Shown here piece after piece: positions 25,473 through 40,523 of a DNA stretch of 64,000 nt. Source of the DNA: Aspergillus flavus (lineage: Eukaryota > Ascomycota > Eurotiomycetes > Eurotiales > Aspergillaceae); contig NC_092403.1 in the NCBI RefSeq assembly GCF_009017415.1, forward strand, positions 2,976,001-3,040,000, read 5' to 3'. A program made the position numbers and the translations under genes. The notes under the pieces were generated by a model. The model was not told where the DNA came from, made no database searches, and was given only the letters and a program-made list of their open reading frames with translations. Within the stretch, counting starts at the first letter, position 1. Each line of letters begins with the position of its first letter.

Positions 25473-27600
25473 ATGGCGTTCAACAAACGAACGTTTTCCA
25501 TATATTCTCTTCTTCTTGCGGCACCGTCTCTCACAACAGCCTTCTACTTACCGGGTGTAGCACCCACCTCGTACGATGAAGGGCAATCAGTGCCGCTGTA
25601 TGTCAACCATCTCACCCCGGGGCTTGCGCAACAGGACGAGCAACTTCACTCCGTGTTTTCCTACGACTACTACCACCCCGCTTTTCACTTCTGCGCCCCA
25701 GAAAATGGACCCAAATATATACGTGAATCGCTAGGAAGCATTTTATTCGGGGATCGAATTCAATCGTCACCCTTCGAGCTCTTTATGGGCAAGAATGAAA
25801 CGTGCAAGGCTGTCTGCAAGGAAGAGGCCAAGTTCGATTCCCGTAGTGCCAAGTTTACCAATCGGAGGATCATACAAGGCTACAACTTCAATTGGCTCGT
25901 GGATGGACTCCCCGGCGCCCAGATCAACGTGGAATCCGTCACCGAGGCCAAATTCTATAACCCGGGCTTTGCGCTGGGATCATTGAACGACAATGGACAG
26001 GCGGTTTTGAATAACCATTTTGATATCTTTATTGAGTATCATGCAGTAGGATACGGAGCCAAGGACAAGTATCGGGTGGTCGGCGTGCTCGTTCAGCCCG
26101 ACTCCCGAGGGAATTCTAAGGTTCAGGGAGATGGGACTGTGGACTGCGGATCCAGTGACGTCCCGGTTATTCTGGATGAGGACAGTGAGACCGGTGTTAC
26201 TTGGACGTACAGCGTGTACTGGCGTGAATCATCTACTCCCTGGGCTACCCGCTGGGATAAGTATCTGCATGTCTACGATCCCAAAATCCATTGGTTCTCC
26301 CTGATCAACTCCGCAGTGTTCGTGGTCTTCCTGGTCGGTATGGTGAGCATGATTCTGGTTAGGGCTCTCCGGAAGGACATCGCCCGGTATAATCGGCTGG
26401 ATATGATCAACCTAGAGGATTTGGATGGAACGTCGGCCGCCGTGGAAGACGGCATCCAAGAGGATTCTGGCTGGAAATTAGTACATGGTGATGTCTTCCG
26501 ATGCCCGAAATCTCCTTTGTTGTTGAGTGTCCTTGTTGGAAACGGCGCACAGCTTTTCATGATGACGGGCGCGACAGTTCGTAAGTTTACTTGGTGGTGA
26601 TGGCGAATCTGTATACTAATCCGGCTGCCCTAGTTGTCGCTCTCTTTGGCCTTCTATCCCCAGCCAACCGTGGTTTCTTAGCTACAGCTACCCTTCTCAT
26701 CTACACATTGTTTGGGTTCATCGGTGGCTACGTGTCCGCTCGAGTATACAAATCATTCGGCGGAGAAGCTTGGAAGCGCAATATCATCATGACCCCCGTA
26801 CTAGTTCCCGGTTTTATCTTCAGCGCCTTTTTCTTGCTGAATCTGTTCGTATGGGCAAAAGGTTCCAGTGGGGCTGTACCCTTCGGCACTATGCTAGCTC
26901 TCGTTGCGATTTGGTTCGTTATTAGCGTTCCGTTGAGCGTTGCGGGTAGCTGGCTCGGATTCAAGCAGCGTGTATGTTTGTTTTGCTTGTGATGCCTATG
27001 ATATCCTGCACTGGAACGTATGCTGACTCCTTCTCTAGGCTGTTGAAGGACCCACAAAGACCAATCAGATTCCCCGCCAGGTACCTCCCATGACTGGCAG
27101 TCTTCGGACCATCCCTTCGTTGCTGCTGACAGGTATTCTTCCTTTCGGGGCGATCTTCGTGGAGCTATACTTTATCATGACGTCGCTTTGGACCAACAAG
27201 ATCTACTACATGTTCGGTTTCCTGTTCCTATGCTACGGGCTGATGATAATCACAACGGCGGCTACGACGGTGCTCTTGGTATACTTCTTGTTGTGCGCAG
27301 AGAATTACCGATGGCAGTGGAGGGCTTTCGCTGGCGCCGGTATGACCGGTGGCTATGTCTTCCTCAACGCGCTGCTTTTCTGGGCAACCCGGGTGAGCTT
27401 TGGTGGTTTTACGGGTGCGGTGCTCTATGTCGGATACTCCGCACTGATCGGGTTCGTTGTTTTCATCTTGACTGGTAAGCTCTGGGCTGTCTTTTCCTGC
27501 CAGTTCCATCGCCGCTAATCTTTCATCTCCAGGCTCGATCGGCTTTTTCGCAAGTTGGGCATTTGTACAGCGCATCTATGGCTCCATTAAGGTCGACTAA
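25473..27600 (+). CDS. EMP70/TM9SF nonaspanin membrane protein
   Basis: Four exons: 25473-26580, 26634-26971, 27039-27474 and 27533-27600, giving 649 aa. A signal peptide (about residues 1-23) precedes the mature start FYLPGVAPTSY, the TM9 family hallmark. A large lumenal domain with the conserved VYWRES and W..RWDKYL elements runs to about 275. Nine hydrophobic segments fill the C-terminal half, with HGDVFRCP between TM1 and TM2, and the end is RIYGSIKVD, matching the KxD-type COPI/Golgi retention motif of TM9SF proteins. Family role: Golgi/endosomal proteins of multiple-helix topology that influence sorting of membrane proteins and metal homeostasis. It is the TMN2/EMP70 type. Confidence 0.95.
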
Positions 27601-28445
27601 ACGTCTTGGCGTTGTATTTCTTCCATTGACCGGACACCGCGCTTGGCGGCCTCTCCTCCTTACCTCCGCTCCATATAGAACGATGGAAGCTCTTTCTTTT
27701 CCCAGGCTTGTTCCGGATATCCCCTGTATAGCTTGCGCGCATTCGTATTTCCTTTGCTAACTCCATCCGATGCGTTGTCCACGACCTGTACATAGAGTAT
27801 ACGAGAATGCTGTTTCCGTGTTTGGAAGATTGTTTGGCGCTAGTGGAGCGGGTGGGATTTGATAAATTCATGTGCACGGACAAGGTCAACCGAGACGTAT
27901 TGTATGATATACGAACGAAGTCATTGAACACGGTACCAAGTAGAACTTTCCTGAAATGTGAGGTATATAGTAACTCAAATCCTACAACGTGGATCCCTAG
28001 TAGTGCGTCAGCTCTCTTGCGTCTTCCCCCTTGGCGGTCAAAGGTCTGGACCCGCGGCTCCCCCGGTGTTTAACGCCACTTATCACTCTTCCTTCCCCCC
28101 GGTTTCTATTTTCCCATTTCCAAATCCCGCCGATCGGACTTCCCAAATTGTTCCCATTTCCCTGGTCTACGTCAAATATTTCGTGGTTGAATTCTACACT
28201 GGCCTGGTTTGCCTCGTGCTTTTATCCGGCAGTTAATATCGTGAAACGATCCCTCCGGCCACGGGGCGCACGATCTTATCAATCCCAAACCTCGTTTACC
28301 CCGCGATCTTCCGCAGTTGCATCTTGCACTCCCCTCCTCAGCGCATATTAGATCGGAGCCGCCTGTGCGATCAAGATCTCCACGAAAGCTTTTAGGTGAT
28401 CTTTTACAATAAATCTGGAGCGGTCTTGAGGCGCGTGTTGTGACC
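27601..28445. other. intergenic; NCS-1 upstream region
   Basis: 845 bp with no supported gene. Pyrimidine-rich near 28080-28160, consistent with a promoter or 5' UTR. Confidence 0.5.
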
Positions 28446-29376
28446 ATGGGTAAATCGTAAGTGCGCGTGCTTCTCCGTTTTGCGGTAGGGCCATGAAAAC
28501 AATATGAACATCCAAAGCGTGATCCCATGCGCAGGTCCTGTCTTGCCCTTGCTGAGAGCGACAGCCTTGACGATAAAATCGTCTCGCTTGTCGTCACATT
28601 TTGTTTGTTCCGCTTTGCTTTCCTTCTTTCTGCGATGTCGTGATATCCCCCACTGGTTGGTCCGTGTGCGCTAACACCGATAACCGGTCAGTCAGTCGAA
28701 GCTTTCCCCCTCCCAGCTGGATGAGCTCCAGAAAGCTACCCATTTTGATAAAAAGGAACTGCAGCAATGGTATAAAGGTGCGCTGACACGTGATCCCCTC
28801 TATGTCCAGAGGTATTTGCGCTGACCGAGACTTTCCGGTATAGGATTTTTGAAGGACTGCCCCTCGGGGACCTTGACCAAGGAAGAGTTCCAAAAGATCT
28901 ACCGACAATTTTTCCCTTTTGGCGACCCGTCATCATTCGCCAACTACGTATTCCGTGTCTTCGATTCCGATAATAGCGGGATGATCGATTTCAAGGAGTT
29001 TATTTGTGCATTGTCGGTCACATCCCGGGGCAAGATGGAGGACAAGTTGGATTGGGCGTTTCAACTGTATGACATCGATGGCGATGGTAAGATCACATAC
29101 GACGAGATGCTCGCCATCGTGGAGGCGATTTATAAGATGGTATGTCAACCGCTAGCACCGGATGGATGCTGTGACCGAGGGCTGACGGACAACTAGGTGG
29201 GCTCCATGGTGAAACTCCCCGAAGATGAGGACACACCGGAGAAACGAGTTCGCAAGATTTTCCGGATGATGGACAAAGATGAGAATGGCAGCCTTGATAT
29301 GGAGGAGTTCAAGGAGGGTAGCAAGCGCGACGAGACGATCGTGAGCGCCCTGTCTCTATACGATGGGCTGGTATGA
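28446..29376 (+). CDS. ncs1: neuronal calcium sensor 1 (frequenin) homologue
   Basis: Four exons: 28446-28456, 28692-28777, 28844-29139 and 29197-29376, giving 190 aa, exactly the NCS-1 family length. The first coding exon is 11 nt. The N-terminus MGKSQSKLS is a consensus N-myristoylation site. Four EF-hands can be seen: the first is degenerate ([13 protein letters not shown]), and the others are canonical, at [26 protein letters not shown] and [13 protein letters not shown]. Family role: a calcium-myristoyl switch protein that binds and activates phosphatidylinositol 4-kinase (Pik1) and affects calcium tolerance. The acceptor for exon 2 was chosen as the first AG of GGTCAGTCAG to retain Ser-Gln-Ser. 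Confidence 0.96.
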
Positions 29377-31804
<2,428 letters not shown>

Positions 31805-32492
31805 GGCAACCTCTTTTCGATTCGCACACTGTTAGCATTTGGGTTTTGAACTCTGCCTTCCAGTGAGTCAATGCATTGCAAGGAACATCAAAAGAAGGGT
31901 CAGTGATGAATGTGACTCAAGTCTCTAATGAACCACTAAGAAAGAGGTGGATGGGAGAAAGGAAGAGTAAATAATCGTATACGACGAAAATACCTCAACG
32001 TGTCTTATAAGTTCATAGAATGATATAGTTAAGTACTGAGATGATGACCAATTTATTTCCAATTTCTCTACAAAGGTGTTGCTGCCCTGATGAAGACTAT
32101 ATAGTATTGGGATTGCTTTCTTAGTGTACTCCATTGGTTGCCTGAAATGGCCATCTGTCACAACATACATTATATCCAGTCACAATCCAACTCGAAGTTG
32201 AGTGTTCATAGATTCTCTTTTGTCGGGATGAAAGCAAGTGGGGCTGTCCAAAAGCTGGACTCCTTTAGTTAGGGACTTAGGGTACTTCTTTCCCGACCCA
32301 CCGTGTCAACTCCACCCTTTCACATTGTATTTTATTTTGTTCCCCGGCAATTTTTCCCCAAACCGCCAGCCGATGACTCCATTTTGAGAGAAGCTACTGC
32401 GTCAGTCGTTTGAGACTAACGCCTTGCTCCATGCCGAACGGGTCAGGATACGAGCATAGAGGCGCTCCTTGCTAAGTTGACTTCCTGCGCTA
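31805..32492. other. intergenic
   Basis: 688 bp between the kinase pseudogene and the next regulator. No supported features. Confidence 0.45.
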
Positions 32493-34296
32493 ATGGTTCG
32501 AGTGCCACGCGGTTGTCGTGGCTGCATTGACGCCCACATTAAGGTCCGTGTAGCCTTTGCCCACCAATGCTTGTTTCCCAACCCCTGAAATTCACTGCTG
32601 CCTAAGGGCAATGTGCAATGTGCAATGTGCATGCCTTTTCCGCCCCAATCAATTTTCCCATGAATGTTTGTGCTGTGACCACATTCTTTTCCAACCGCCC
32701 CAGTGGCCCTCTCTCCCACTGCCCCCTAAACAAAACCCCCCCACCTCTCCAGATGCCGAGATCCCGATCTATCGTCTCGATCTAGATCATGGCCCTTGCA
32801 GAGAAGTGGAGCCTGGCATCAATGCATTGCCTTGGTTTTGGATACCAGTCAATGATCCTGCCTATGATAACGCTAACCCCCCGCGACAGTGTGATGGCAG
32901 GACCCCTTGCGCACGATGCAAAAGTCTGAACACACCCTGTCTGCGCCAAATCCGAGCGATCGAGTTCCGCGACCAAGGCCCCGCCCTGCGACAGAAATAT
33001 CGGCCGACGTCGCAGCCCTCGTCGCGCCTCTCATCGGTCTTGGATCGTGAAGGTGATCCTCCCCTGAGATCGACCCGGTCCAATGTCCAATATCTACCGG
33101 TGGCCTTCCCGATCAACGAGAAGGTGTCGCATTCGCTATCCGTTACCGCTGTCTCATCCCTGCAGACCCAAGTATTTACCAACTTCGTCCTATCAGCCTT
33201 CCCCTGTTATTTCAAATGTACCGAAACACAAGTGCCGGTAAATTGGGTGGAATATGTCGAAAATCGGAGAGGGACTAATTCATGTTTCGATTGGGCTCTT
33301 CGCGCTTGTACTACCTCTTTTGCGGGCGCTGTGCACAGTGATCAGCGACTTCTGAAAGAAGCTCGGGTGATGTATATACAGTCCCTGCGGAGCCTTGGCG
33401 GGTTATTGTCCGACGTCTCAACGGCTAAATCGGATGAGGCCTTGGCCACGGCTATCACCCTCGCGGTCTATGAGAAGCACCACTGTACCGATGCAGACTC
33501 GTGGCTTAAACATGCAGCAGGGATTCGGACACTGATGAAGCTCCGTGGTCCATCGGCTCATCTTCATGGGTTCGGTTGTGCGATGTATGTCGCTTATCGA
33601 GGTTTTCTGGTAACAGCGGCTTTGATATCCGGGGAAGAATGCTTTCTGCAGGAGCCGGAGTGGCAGGCCCTTAATGAAGAAATTGCGGCGAACAATGCTA
33701 AGCTACCCGATTCGTCCTTGTATACGGATGTTGTGGAGCGTGGCTTCCTTGAGGTCCTGAAGATACCCGGGCATGTAAAGCAAGTGCGCACGTTGCTTTC
33801 CCTTGCATCGGAGGAGAGGGCCAGGCGTCAGCCGGGCGTCTTGCGCAGCGTTCAGGCTGCCCGCGCGGCGCTCCGAGGGATTAGCACGGAGTTTGGTATT
33901 TCGGTGTCGATGCGCCGTGCTGGTCAAGATGCTCGACAAAGCTTCATCGGCCCGTCTCCACACTTCTTCCTCGACGGCTATTCGACACTTTTCGCGAATG
34001 GTGTTCGCTCAGGCCTGCTGATCCTCAATCAGCTGGTTCTCGCCATAGATAGGACACAGCGGGCCTCGCTTGAGTTGGAATGCCAACTTCTTTCGGGCGA
34101 TAGTTGTTCGAGTCCAGCCAGCTCCGAAGGCTCTGTAATATGTCCTTCAACACCCCCGGACTCACCATTCGCGCCGCAGATAGTAGTAGAGTCCTTGATC
34201 ACACCGTCGTACAGAAAGCCGCCCACGACAGACTGGATGGACCACATTGCAGGGACGATGGGTATGGACGGAGTACGGGTGAGTTTGCTTGAATAA
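32493..34296 (+). CDS. Zn2Cys6 transcription factor with a long intron
   Basis: Exons 32493-32543 and 32890-34296. The first exon reads MVRVPRGCRGCIDAHIK; the second continues CDGRTPCARCKSLNTPC, which together complete the six cysteines of the zinc cluster with phase 0 on both sides. The 346-nt intron is long for this genome and happens to be open in frame, so a start inside it would give a protein lacking half the finger; that is why I prefer the upstream ATG. The middle region is of the fungal-specific regulator type (YRGFLVTAALISGEECFL). The 3' end is uncertain: either stop at 34296, or a 42-nt intron (34278-34319) and an extra exon running into the T tract. Target genes unknown. Confidence 0.72.
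32608..32628 (+). repeat. three tandem GCAATGT units
   Basis: Three perfect 7-bp copies within the long intron of the Zn2Cys6 gene. Minor; possibly a strain-variable microsatellite. Confidence 0.6.
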
Positions 34297-34366
34297 CCTT
34301 GACTGCTAACGGCGTTGAGTTGTTACGTTTGGAGTTTGATTGCACGCAGTTGGACCTGGTGTTGTC

Positions 34367-34419
<53 letters not shown>

Positions 34420-34701
34420 CCCCTACAATTAGATAGAAATGTGAATATCGGTGATATGTATTTGTACTTTGCGGCAGTCACTACCTTGGCAAAAGCTCCT
34501 TCCGGATTTTGCTATTGAAGCTTCTCGTTCCGTGATTACATTGTCTACATTGTCGTTCTCCAAACTCGTTCACCCCAAAAGATGTGAAGCATCAGTCCTT
34601 CCCATGGAAGGTTGCCAAGTCGCCTTTCGCTTTCGCTTCACTTCTGTCAGAGTCAAAATTATCAAACATTGATCTCCATCGTGTTCATGGGTCGCATAGT
34701 C
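34297..34701. other. convergent region carrying the T tract
   Basis: 3' flanks of the regulator and of the helicase gene. Apart from the homopolymer, no gene is supported. Confidence 0.5.
34368..34415 (+). repeat. 48-nt uninterrupted T homopolymer
   Basis: A perfect run of 48 T. On the minus strand it is poly(A), downstream of the convergent helicase gene rather than at its end. It may be a slippage-expanded tract, the tail of a retroposed transcript or an assembly artefact. No target-site duplication was evident by eye. Confidence 0.9.
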
Positions 34702-37700
34702 TCAAATCATTAACCGGGCCATGTTCACTTCCAAATCATCGGCACGGGTCACTCCGGCTACTGTCCGATGGCCTTGACCACCTACGCGTGCACCACATTC
34801 TGGACAGGTGGAGATTTCCATAGCACCACCGCATTCTCCGATGGTGAAAGGATGGTTATTCTCGCAACGATACCAATGTCCGGTGCCTCTAAATTCCCCC
34901 GCCATGGCTGCCACAACAGCCATTCTTTCTTCACTGGTCACAGGCGTGTAAAATGTACCGCCGCGGAGCATCTTCAAAGTGCCCTCGATCTCGTCAGCAA
35001 GTCCACGTACCTGTCCAGGGTGCGCCGTACACAGCTTTTGGGCTCGTTCAATGCATTCATTGCCCTCGTTCAGAAGATCCTCTGCCCGAGTTGGCTGATC
35101 GCTGCTCTGGCGCTCTAGGGCACACAGCTGAGCGCGGAAAAGATAGCCCTCGACCTGGTGCAATACGCGCTGTGAATTGACAGCCATGGCCGTCAGATTT
35201 TCACCCTCCTTTCGGTTTGCCTGGAGGTCAAGGTGCAGAACACATTTGTTGGACCCGCTAGGAGTTTGCTTATACAAAGAGAGGAAGTCTCCAATCAATG
35301 CCGTGTCGAGGCGAAGTAACAGAGAAGCTGCTTGAACGCAGCCTTTCGTCTGCAGAACATTCTCGTCGAATTCAAATTGTCCAGTTTTTCGTTTGCGACG
35401 ACGGGCATCTTCCACCATGTTGCGTACTTGATTGAATGGCTGCTCCTCCACCTTGACTTTCTTGTAGTATTCTGTAACCTGCTGCCGCAGGGCGATCAAA
35501 TCCTTCCATCTTGCCGAATCATGCTTCTTGAGATGCTGGTGCATCAATCGGATTTGATGGTCAGGTGGCCCTTGAACCTTGAGAGTAAGTTCAGTTTGGA
35601 ATGCTTTTGCTGTCGCCGTCCCGTCGTTGTCTGGCAGTTGAGCCACCAATTGGGTAAGCTCCCGAGCCATCGGTACGTATTTCTGATTTACGTACAGAAT
35701 GAATTTCTTCGTCGCTTCGTCCAGTAAGGCCCGTCTCACCAGTCTCCCATACCGGGATATACTTCTCAACGAACCTCGACAAGTGGCACAGTTCCGAACG
35801 TCTGAGATGGAGAACGGCTCGGATGATTTGGAGATCGAGGACGGCTTTCCCATTTCATCAATCACATAGTGTTTCCCAAGGTCCATTTGAGCGTCCATGT
35901 TTTCCACAGTCAGAAAATGTCCGCATGGGGGAAATATACAAGGATTCTCGTCTAGATCAATCTCTTTGTATGTCTGACCCAGGATGAAGTCCACCGAGAT
36001 ATCCTTGATGTCGTCGGTCGCGCATGTTTGGCAGAATTTCGCCGCTGGACAAGGTTCACCACATAAGGACGGGCATTGGTGGCCGCATGGTAGAGGTTTC
36101 TCACATCGTCGAGAGCATGGAATGTGATCACACGGCGCGGCGCAAGGCATGGAACACGCGCTATGCGGACACGCAGACAGGCATTGTGATACTGCACAAG
36201 GGGCACATGGCTCGGAACATTTTTGAGAACATCTGGAGTGGCCACATTGGACGTCACAGGGCGCCGTGCATGGCGGACACGGAGAGTCCCCGTGGCATTC
36301 TGTTGCGCAGGTATGGGCACATGTGGAATACAGACGGCCACACCTTTGCTTGCATTTCCCATGATCTACCTTGATGCCCTCCTTTGTCTGAATCGTACAT
36401 TGGCTGCATTGGCGCTTACAGTTGTGACCGCAGGGTAAGGCAGCATGACACTGGCGCGTGCATTTGTACTCGGGCTTGCTCACATCGATGTGGCAGGCGA
36501 TTGTTACTTCATGGTTGCAATGAGGAACATACTTTTTGACAAATGTTGGACATTTAACTAGGCTGAGATCTTGTGCTTGCCAACAAGGAAGATTGGCCAT
36601 TGAGTGACCACAAGGGAGGATCCGGCCTGCATCAAATACCATGATGCCGCATCTCTTTGGACAAGCATCACCACACAGTTTGGGGCAGGGGTGGGAACAA
36701 CCCTTCTGTGGACGCGAGCAGGGCTCTGGGCAATAGACCGTCTGGTGGAGTATCTCTGAGTGGCATTTCTGCTTGCACGGATGACCACACTGTAAACGCT
36801 TGCCGCATCGCAGACTGCAACCTCCTTCAGGCGAAAATTGCACGAAGTCGTCCGGCTGTGATACAGTGATAGGCGTAGAAGGGTGGCGGGGGCACTTGAG
36901 CTCTAAGCTTGTGCCAAAATTATCATGTCCTTCGAAGATGTTAAGGACCTTATGCCACATATCCACACCCCTTGAGGTTTCCGAGTTACCGATGATATAC
37001 ATTCCATGCTGTGCGCGTGAAAGCAAAACATTGATGCGATTTGGCGTGCGGAGGAAGCCACATCGATTTTGATCGTTGCTTCTAACCAGAGAGATCACCA
37101 CCACCTTTGCCTCCTCACCCTGGAAATTGTCAATAGTCGCGACTCTCAGTGCTTGCAGGAGAGTTGATCTGGACACTGCGCTCGGTGTCGTCGGTCTTTC
37201 GTCTTCTGTGAAGCCTGCCTTGTCGAGGTCGTCCTGGTCTCTTTCTCCCAAGGTGATCGTGAACGCTTGGCTCAGTTTACGCCTCATTCGATGAAGCTGA
37301 CCAAGATATGGAGTCAGAACAGCTATGTCACCGGCTTGGTATTCTCCTTGACGGAGCAGGTGATTCACCAGGGCCAGTGTCAATTCAATCTCGTGATCAT
37401 TCCAGTGAGATGTTGCCATGGCATCCTGGACCGAAGAGTTGCCTTCAGGCCGTCGGTGGTCAAGCCAGAAAAGCCTCTTTCTCATCCCTGCAACTTCGGG
37501 ATACAGGCTAACTGAAGGTGCATCTTGTAAGCGAGGGTACAATGTGTCTCGGACCAGCTGTGCGATTGAGGGATGCATTCGTCGTTGTGTTTCCAGTGTA
37601 GAGAATGGAAGCCTTATGCCAGCGTCATCATCCGGTTCGACAAGTCGTTCAAACAGGGAGCGATCCAAGGAGTATTGCTGTCCTGCTCTGTTCTCTCGAG

Positions 37701-40523
37701 AAAGTCCGTAGTTCTGGATTTGAGGCCGAAGCTGCTGATGATCTCCGATTAGAATGACATGCTCGGCCGATGGCAAAAGTGAGGTGAGCAAATGAGCTTC
37801 TAGGACCTCACCAGCCTCCTCACACATGATCACTTTCGATTGTAGTCTGCGCAGCATATTAAGATTGCGGGCTAAGCCAGTCGTCGTGACTCCTATAACA
37901 TCAGCATTGCGCAAGCATCGCAGATCTAGCTCGTCTCGGATCTTGTCATAGGATGCTTTGTTTTCCTGGTGCGAAGTCAAGATCGAGTGAGCTTGAGTAT
38001 GAAGTTCTTCTCTACTTTCCCTGATCCAATGTTCGTATAGGATCCTGCGTTCCTTGGACGTCATGTTGTCCACAGGGACCTCCAGAAGGTCGTTCACCGC
38101 ACGCTGCTGCCCCTTAGTTGCTGGACCAGATCTGAGCCACGTCTGTAGAAGGTGTTGACGGCGCCGGCCAGTAACCTTCTCGAAACCATCCTCGTCCTTG
38201 TCGAACAGTTGGCTAAAGTGGCGAGGATGGTTTCGCTTTAGATGGAATTCTAAGCTTCGATCGGTGCCTATTGCATCTAGTCTGAGTGCATCGAAACTGT
38301 TTTCGTATTCGTCGAAGTTCATTTGTAGCTTCCACTGCTCCTGCTTCTCCAACCTAGTTTTGTCAATCTGCCGAGCCACGGTTCTGAGATTGAGCGGCTG
38401 CAGTCTTTCTGACTTGGACTGCGAGCCGATACGGATAATTTGGGTCGTGATTTTATCGTCCAATAGGTCTTCTAGAAGCTGATCGAGAGCGTGATTTGTG
38501 TAGCAGACGCATATGATGGGGCCAAGTCGTGGCTTTACTTTTGCTTTGTTGGCTAGCAGGACCTTTATGAGAGCGACTCCAGTATAGCTTTTGCCCGTCC
38601 CTGGTGGGCCTTGAATGAGTCCTATCTTTCGCTGAAGGGTGTGGACAAGGGCTTGTGCCTGCGCATCATCAAGGGTAGACTTCTCTTGGAGCTTCTTCAA
38701 GTCAAGCGGTTGCGACGGGCTCAGGAGAAGGTCTGACTGGTCGTTCATGAGACAGCGTAGGTTGAAACTAAACCCTGGCACTGCCGCATACTTAGGAGGT
38801 GGCATATCCACTAGGCCGGTAAGCATCTCGTCCTCGTCTGGGGCGAGGAATTCGGACATCGGAAGGTCTGCAGCTTTCTTCATTGACTGAAGTGCCTTCA
38901 AGGTTGGTTGGAATGATGGCAATAAAATGCCAGGAAACTCAATCAGAGAGACCGCGCGGTTGCTGTGGCGCGGCCTGTAACAATCTAGGATATACTGCCG
39001 ATTCTCCTCAGTCGGTTCCACCAACTCCATGGTCACAGATACAACGCTCGCCTCCTTCCACAGCGAGGAGACCTTCCTCTGCCGCCGTTCTTGCCTCCCA
39101 TCCGTTCTGGGCCGCTCTGGCCCGGCGACAGTGCAAAAGATGGCGAATCCTTGGTGATCCGTGAGGCAGACGAGAGCACTGGATTGTAGTCTTTTCGATA
39201 GCTCCCACCATTCTCTGCGGTGAGCCTCCGACATGGTCCTGACGTTCAACGGCTGTGCAAACTGGACGACGAACTGTAATCCCGTCAAACGATCGAAATC
39301 CAGGCCCCGCACCTGGACGTTCTGATAGACATTGGTCCGAACTTGGCTCCTCTGCACTTGTCTTAAGTGGCTGGGCATCAGCTCAGCATGAATAACGTCT
39401 CGAAGCTGACCGATGGTGTCTTCCCTCAGCAGCCGAAAGTTTCGGTCCAAGAGCCCGGCAAGACCACCAATATGCCACTGTTGCGGGTGTTTCCCGGGGA
39501 GATATTCTGAACGTGGACTCATTATCTCCTGGAAAGTAGGCAAAATTTGGACACTGCAGATATCTGCATGATCGTTGTCGTGGCGACCACCAGGCGGGTC
39601 TTTCGGAGTGACAAAGGTTACAGGAGATTTATAGGTTTGTAGAGGCTTTGAGCTTCCCAGCAAAGGTGGTAGGGCGGCTCCAATCTCCAGCCGGCGTTGT
39701 AATACTTCTAAATGATGCCGTGATAGGTCTAGTGACCCAGCAGTCTTCAAGGCGTGAAGGATCATGAAGAGGTCGTAAAATCGCCTCGCTACCGGCTTCA
39801 ACGGCTCCTGAATGAATGCAGTCGAGTTCAGCTCGATAATCTTACAAAACACTTGGAGCGATAATTCTAGGTAAGTCGAGGTTGCATCGGAGTGAAGTTC
39901 AACGTCCAGCTGCACAACATCGGCCAGAAAATTCAGAAACGGCTCTGCACGACGCCCGGCTGGTCCGAAGATACAGTTGTAGATTCTCACTACGAACTCC
40001 TCCATCACCAATGACCCGAGGACTTTGTGGTGGGTGATACTCTCGAGAAAGGGGACGAACTGCTTTTGGAAAATATCTTGTTTGGTGGCATTTGGCATCA
40101 GGGAATAGTCGCGCTGAATGAGTTCCTGGATTCGTTGCAGGCCGCCTTCGTGGGAGAGGCACTGGATCACTTCCTGGGCCGTGCTGTCGTCATCAACTTC
40201 GATCAGCCTTCTGGCCGTTGCGAAGAACTGGCCCAGTTCCGCACCCAGCGGACGTATAGCTAATCGGCTCTTGGGGGCTTTTCGCTTCCAGGCGGCAAGG
40301 CCGTTGACGTCGTTGGTCCCATGACTGGGTTGTTGACTTCGCGCGCTTGGTCTTGAGTTGCTTCCTTTGCCTGGAGGCTTTGACGGACCGGCCCCGTGGG
40401 AATACCGACAATTCTTGAATCTGCAGGACCCAGTTCGGGCGAAATCACGACAAATCCTTGCCCAGTATATTAGCATCCGTCCGACATATTTCAGTGTGGA
40501 TATGGTTACTTTGCGGATCCCAT
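34702..40523 (-). CDS. ZNFX1/NFX1-type zinc-finger SF1 RNA helicase
   Basis: Two exons: 40523-40510 (14 nt) and 40456-34702, giving 1922 aa. The intron starts GTAACC, has a GCTAATA branch point and ends GGGCAAG; it yields MGSAKICRDFARTGSCRFKNC, an N-terminal CCCH finger. The UPF1-like helicase core has GPPGTGKS (about residue 620), a DEAG-type box (CEEAGEVLEAHLL), ETQRRMHPSIA and ATIDNFQGEEAKVVVISLVRSN. An NFX1-type cysteine-rich array (about 1210-1490) follows, and a C-terminal RZ-type finger (about 1860-1905, HWYRCENNHPFTIGECGG). Relatives are S. pombe Hrr1, of the RNA-directed RNA polymerase complex in heterochromatin silencing, and C. elegans ZNFX-1 in small-RNA inheritance. A role in RNA silencing or antiviral RNA control is therefore likely but inferred. 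Confidence 0.93.

Noticed and set aside
36024..36374. 116-codon plus-strand ORF within the helicase gene
   Set aside because: Antisense to the cysteine-rich NFX1 array; no independent support.
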